This document shows positions 5,988 to 6,224 of a DNA stretch of 6,224 bases, piece after piece. A model generated the notes under the pieces. It did not search any database and was not told the origin of the DNA. It saw only the letters and a program-made list of their open reading frames with translations. Both the position numbers and the translations under genes were made by a program. Positions within the stretch are counted from its first letter, which is position 1. Each line of letters opens with the position of its first letter. Origin of the DNA: CAINEC01 sp046303115 (GTDB lineage: Bacteria; Bacteroidota; Bacteroidia; AKYH767-A; OLB10); NCBI GenBank assembly GCA_046303115.1, contig JBKCGZ010000018.1:1-6224 (forward strand), given 5' to 3'.

Positions 5988-6224
5988 GTGGCTTTTAAAC
6001 AAAACATCAATATCGTTAATCGCAGAGCGAGTTTTAACTTTTTCATTTCTGATGAAGTTGAAGCTGGCATTCAGTTAACAGGCACAGAAGTAAAAGCCAT
6101 TCGCGAAGGCAAAGCCAATTTAAGTGACTCTTTTTGTTATTTTAAGAATGATGAGTTATGGATTAAAAATCTTCATATCTCTCCTTACGAACATGGATCG
6201 TATGCGAATCACGAAGCAAAGCGA
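5988..6224 (+). CDS. smpB: SsrA-binding protein SmpB (N-terminal half, cut by window edge)
   Basis: SmpB binds tmRNA (SsrA) and brings it to ribosomes stalled on mRNAs that lack a stop codon, so that the stuck peptide is tagged for degradation. The 79 codons present cover the start of the OB-fold: NRRASFNFFI, EAGIQLTGTEVKAIREGKANLSDSFC, then ELWIKNLHISPYEHGSYANH, all strongly typical of the family. The full protein is usually about 150 residues, so the C-terminal half and the basic tail that enters the decoding centre are beyond the edge. GTG at 5988 is chosen as start because it is the nearest in-frame start codon, gives a normal short N-terminus (fMet-AFKQNINIVNRR), and no in-frame ATG exists near it. 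The TTG and GTG at 5981-5985 are out of frame. It follows mntH by 17 bases on the same strand, so read-through is possible, but it appears to have its own promoter and no functional tie to manganese uptake is evident. Confidence 0.92.
   Translation, partial: MAFKQNINIVNRRASFNFFISDEVEAGIQLTGTEVKAIREGKANLSDSFCYFKNDELWIKNLHISPYEHGSYANHEAKR

Noticed and set aside
3350..6224. A single functional operon joining mntR, mntH and smpB
   Set aside because: The 17-base gap to smpB carries its own perfect -7 box, and SmpB has a general translation role, so adjacency alone does not support a manganese link.

Overview
The window reads as chromosomal DNA of a member of the Bacteroidota, probably close to Flavobacteriales. 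It is AT-rich. No gene start has a Shine-Dalgarno sequence, and several starts are preceded by the Bacteroidota -7 element TAnnTTTG. One protein carries the DSIA-rich coiled coil common in this phylum, there is a DUF4920 lipoprotein, and the HMG-CoA lyase is of the short type I associate with Flavobacteriia. These are recognitions from memory, not database results. Coding density is very high: no gene-free stretch exceeds about 90 bases, and I see no mobile element, CRISPR array, tRNA or rRNA.

The left half (1-3349) lies entirely on the minus strand. In transcription order it holds pyrD (quinone-type dihydroorotate dehydrogenase), a small DUF4920 lipoprotein with its own likely -7 box, an HMG-CoA lyase 17 bases further on, and a secreted protein with a carboxypeptidase-regulatory-like beta domain and a long charged coiled coil that runs off the left edge. 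The lipoprotein and lyase are probably cotranscribed. The four do not form an obvious single pathway: pyrimidine synthesis, an envelope protein of unknown role, leucine/ketone-body catabolism and an envelope-associated coiled-coil protein.

The right half (3435-6224) lies on the plus strand. A DtxR/MntR-family repressor overlaps by 11 bases an unusual Nramp Mn2+/H+ symporter that has a 12th membrane helix and a C-terminal universal-stress-protein (UspA) nucleotide-binding domain. A perfect 16-base palindrome (TTTAGATTTGTCTAAA) covers the likely -7 element of this operon. The sequence therefore suggests a self-contained manganese homeostasis loop: the metal-loaded repressor shuts off its own promoter and that of the importer. 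The Usp domain is placed to give the importer a second, nucleotide-dependent control. Just downstream, smpB (trans-translation factor) begins with a GTG only 4 bases after a perfect TATCTTTG box, so it may be leaderless; it is cut by the right edge.

There is no defence system or other obviously novel multi-gene system here. The best candidate for something under-described is the MntR-regulated Nramp-Usp fusion.
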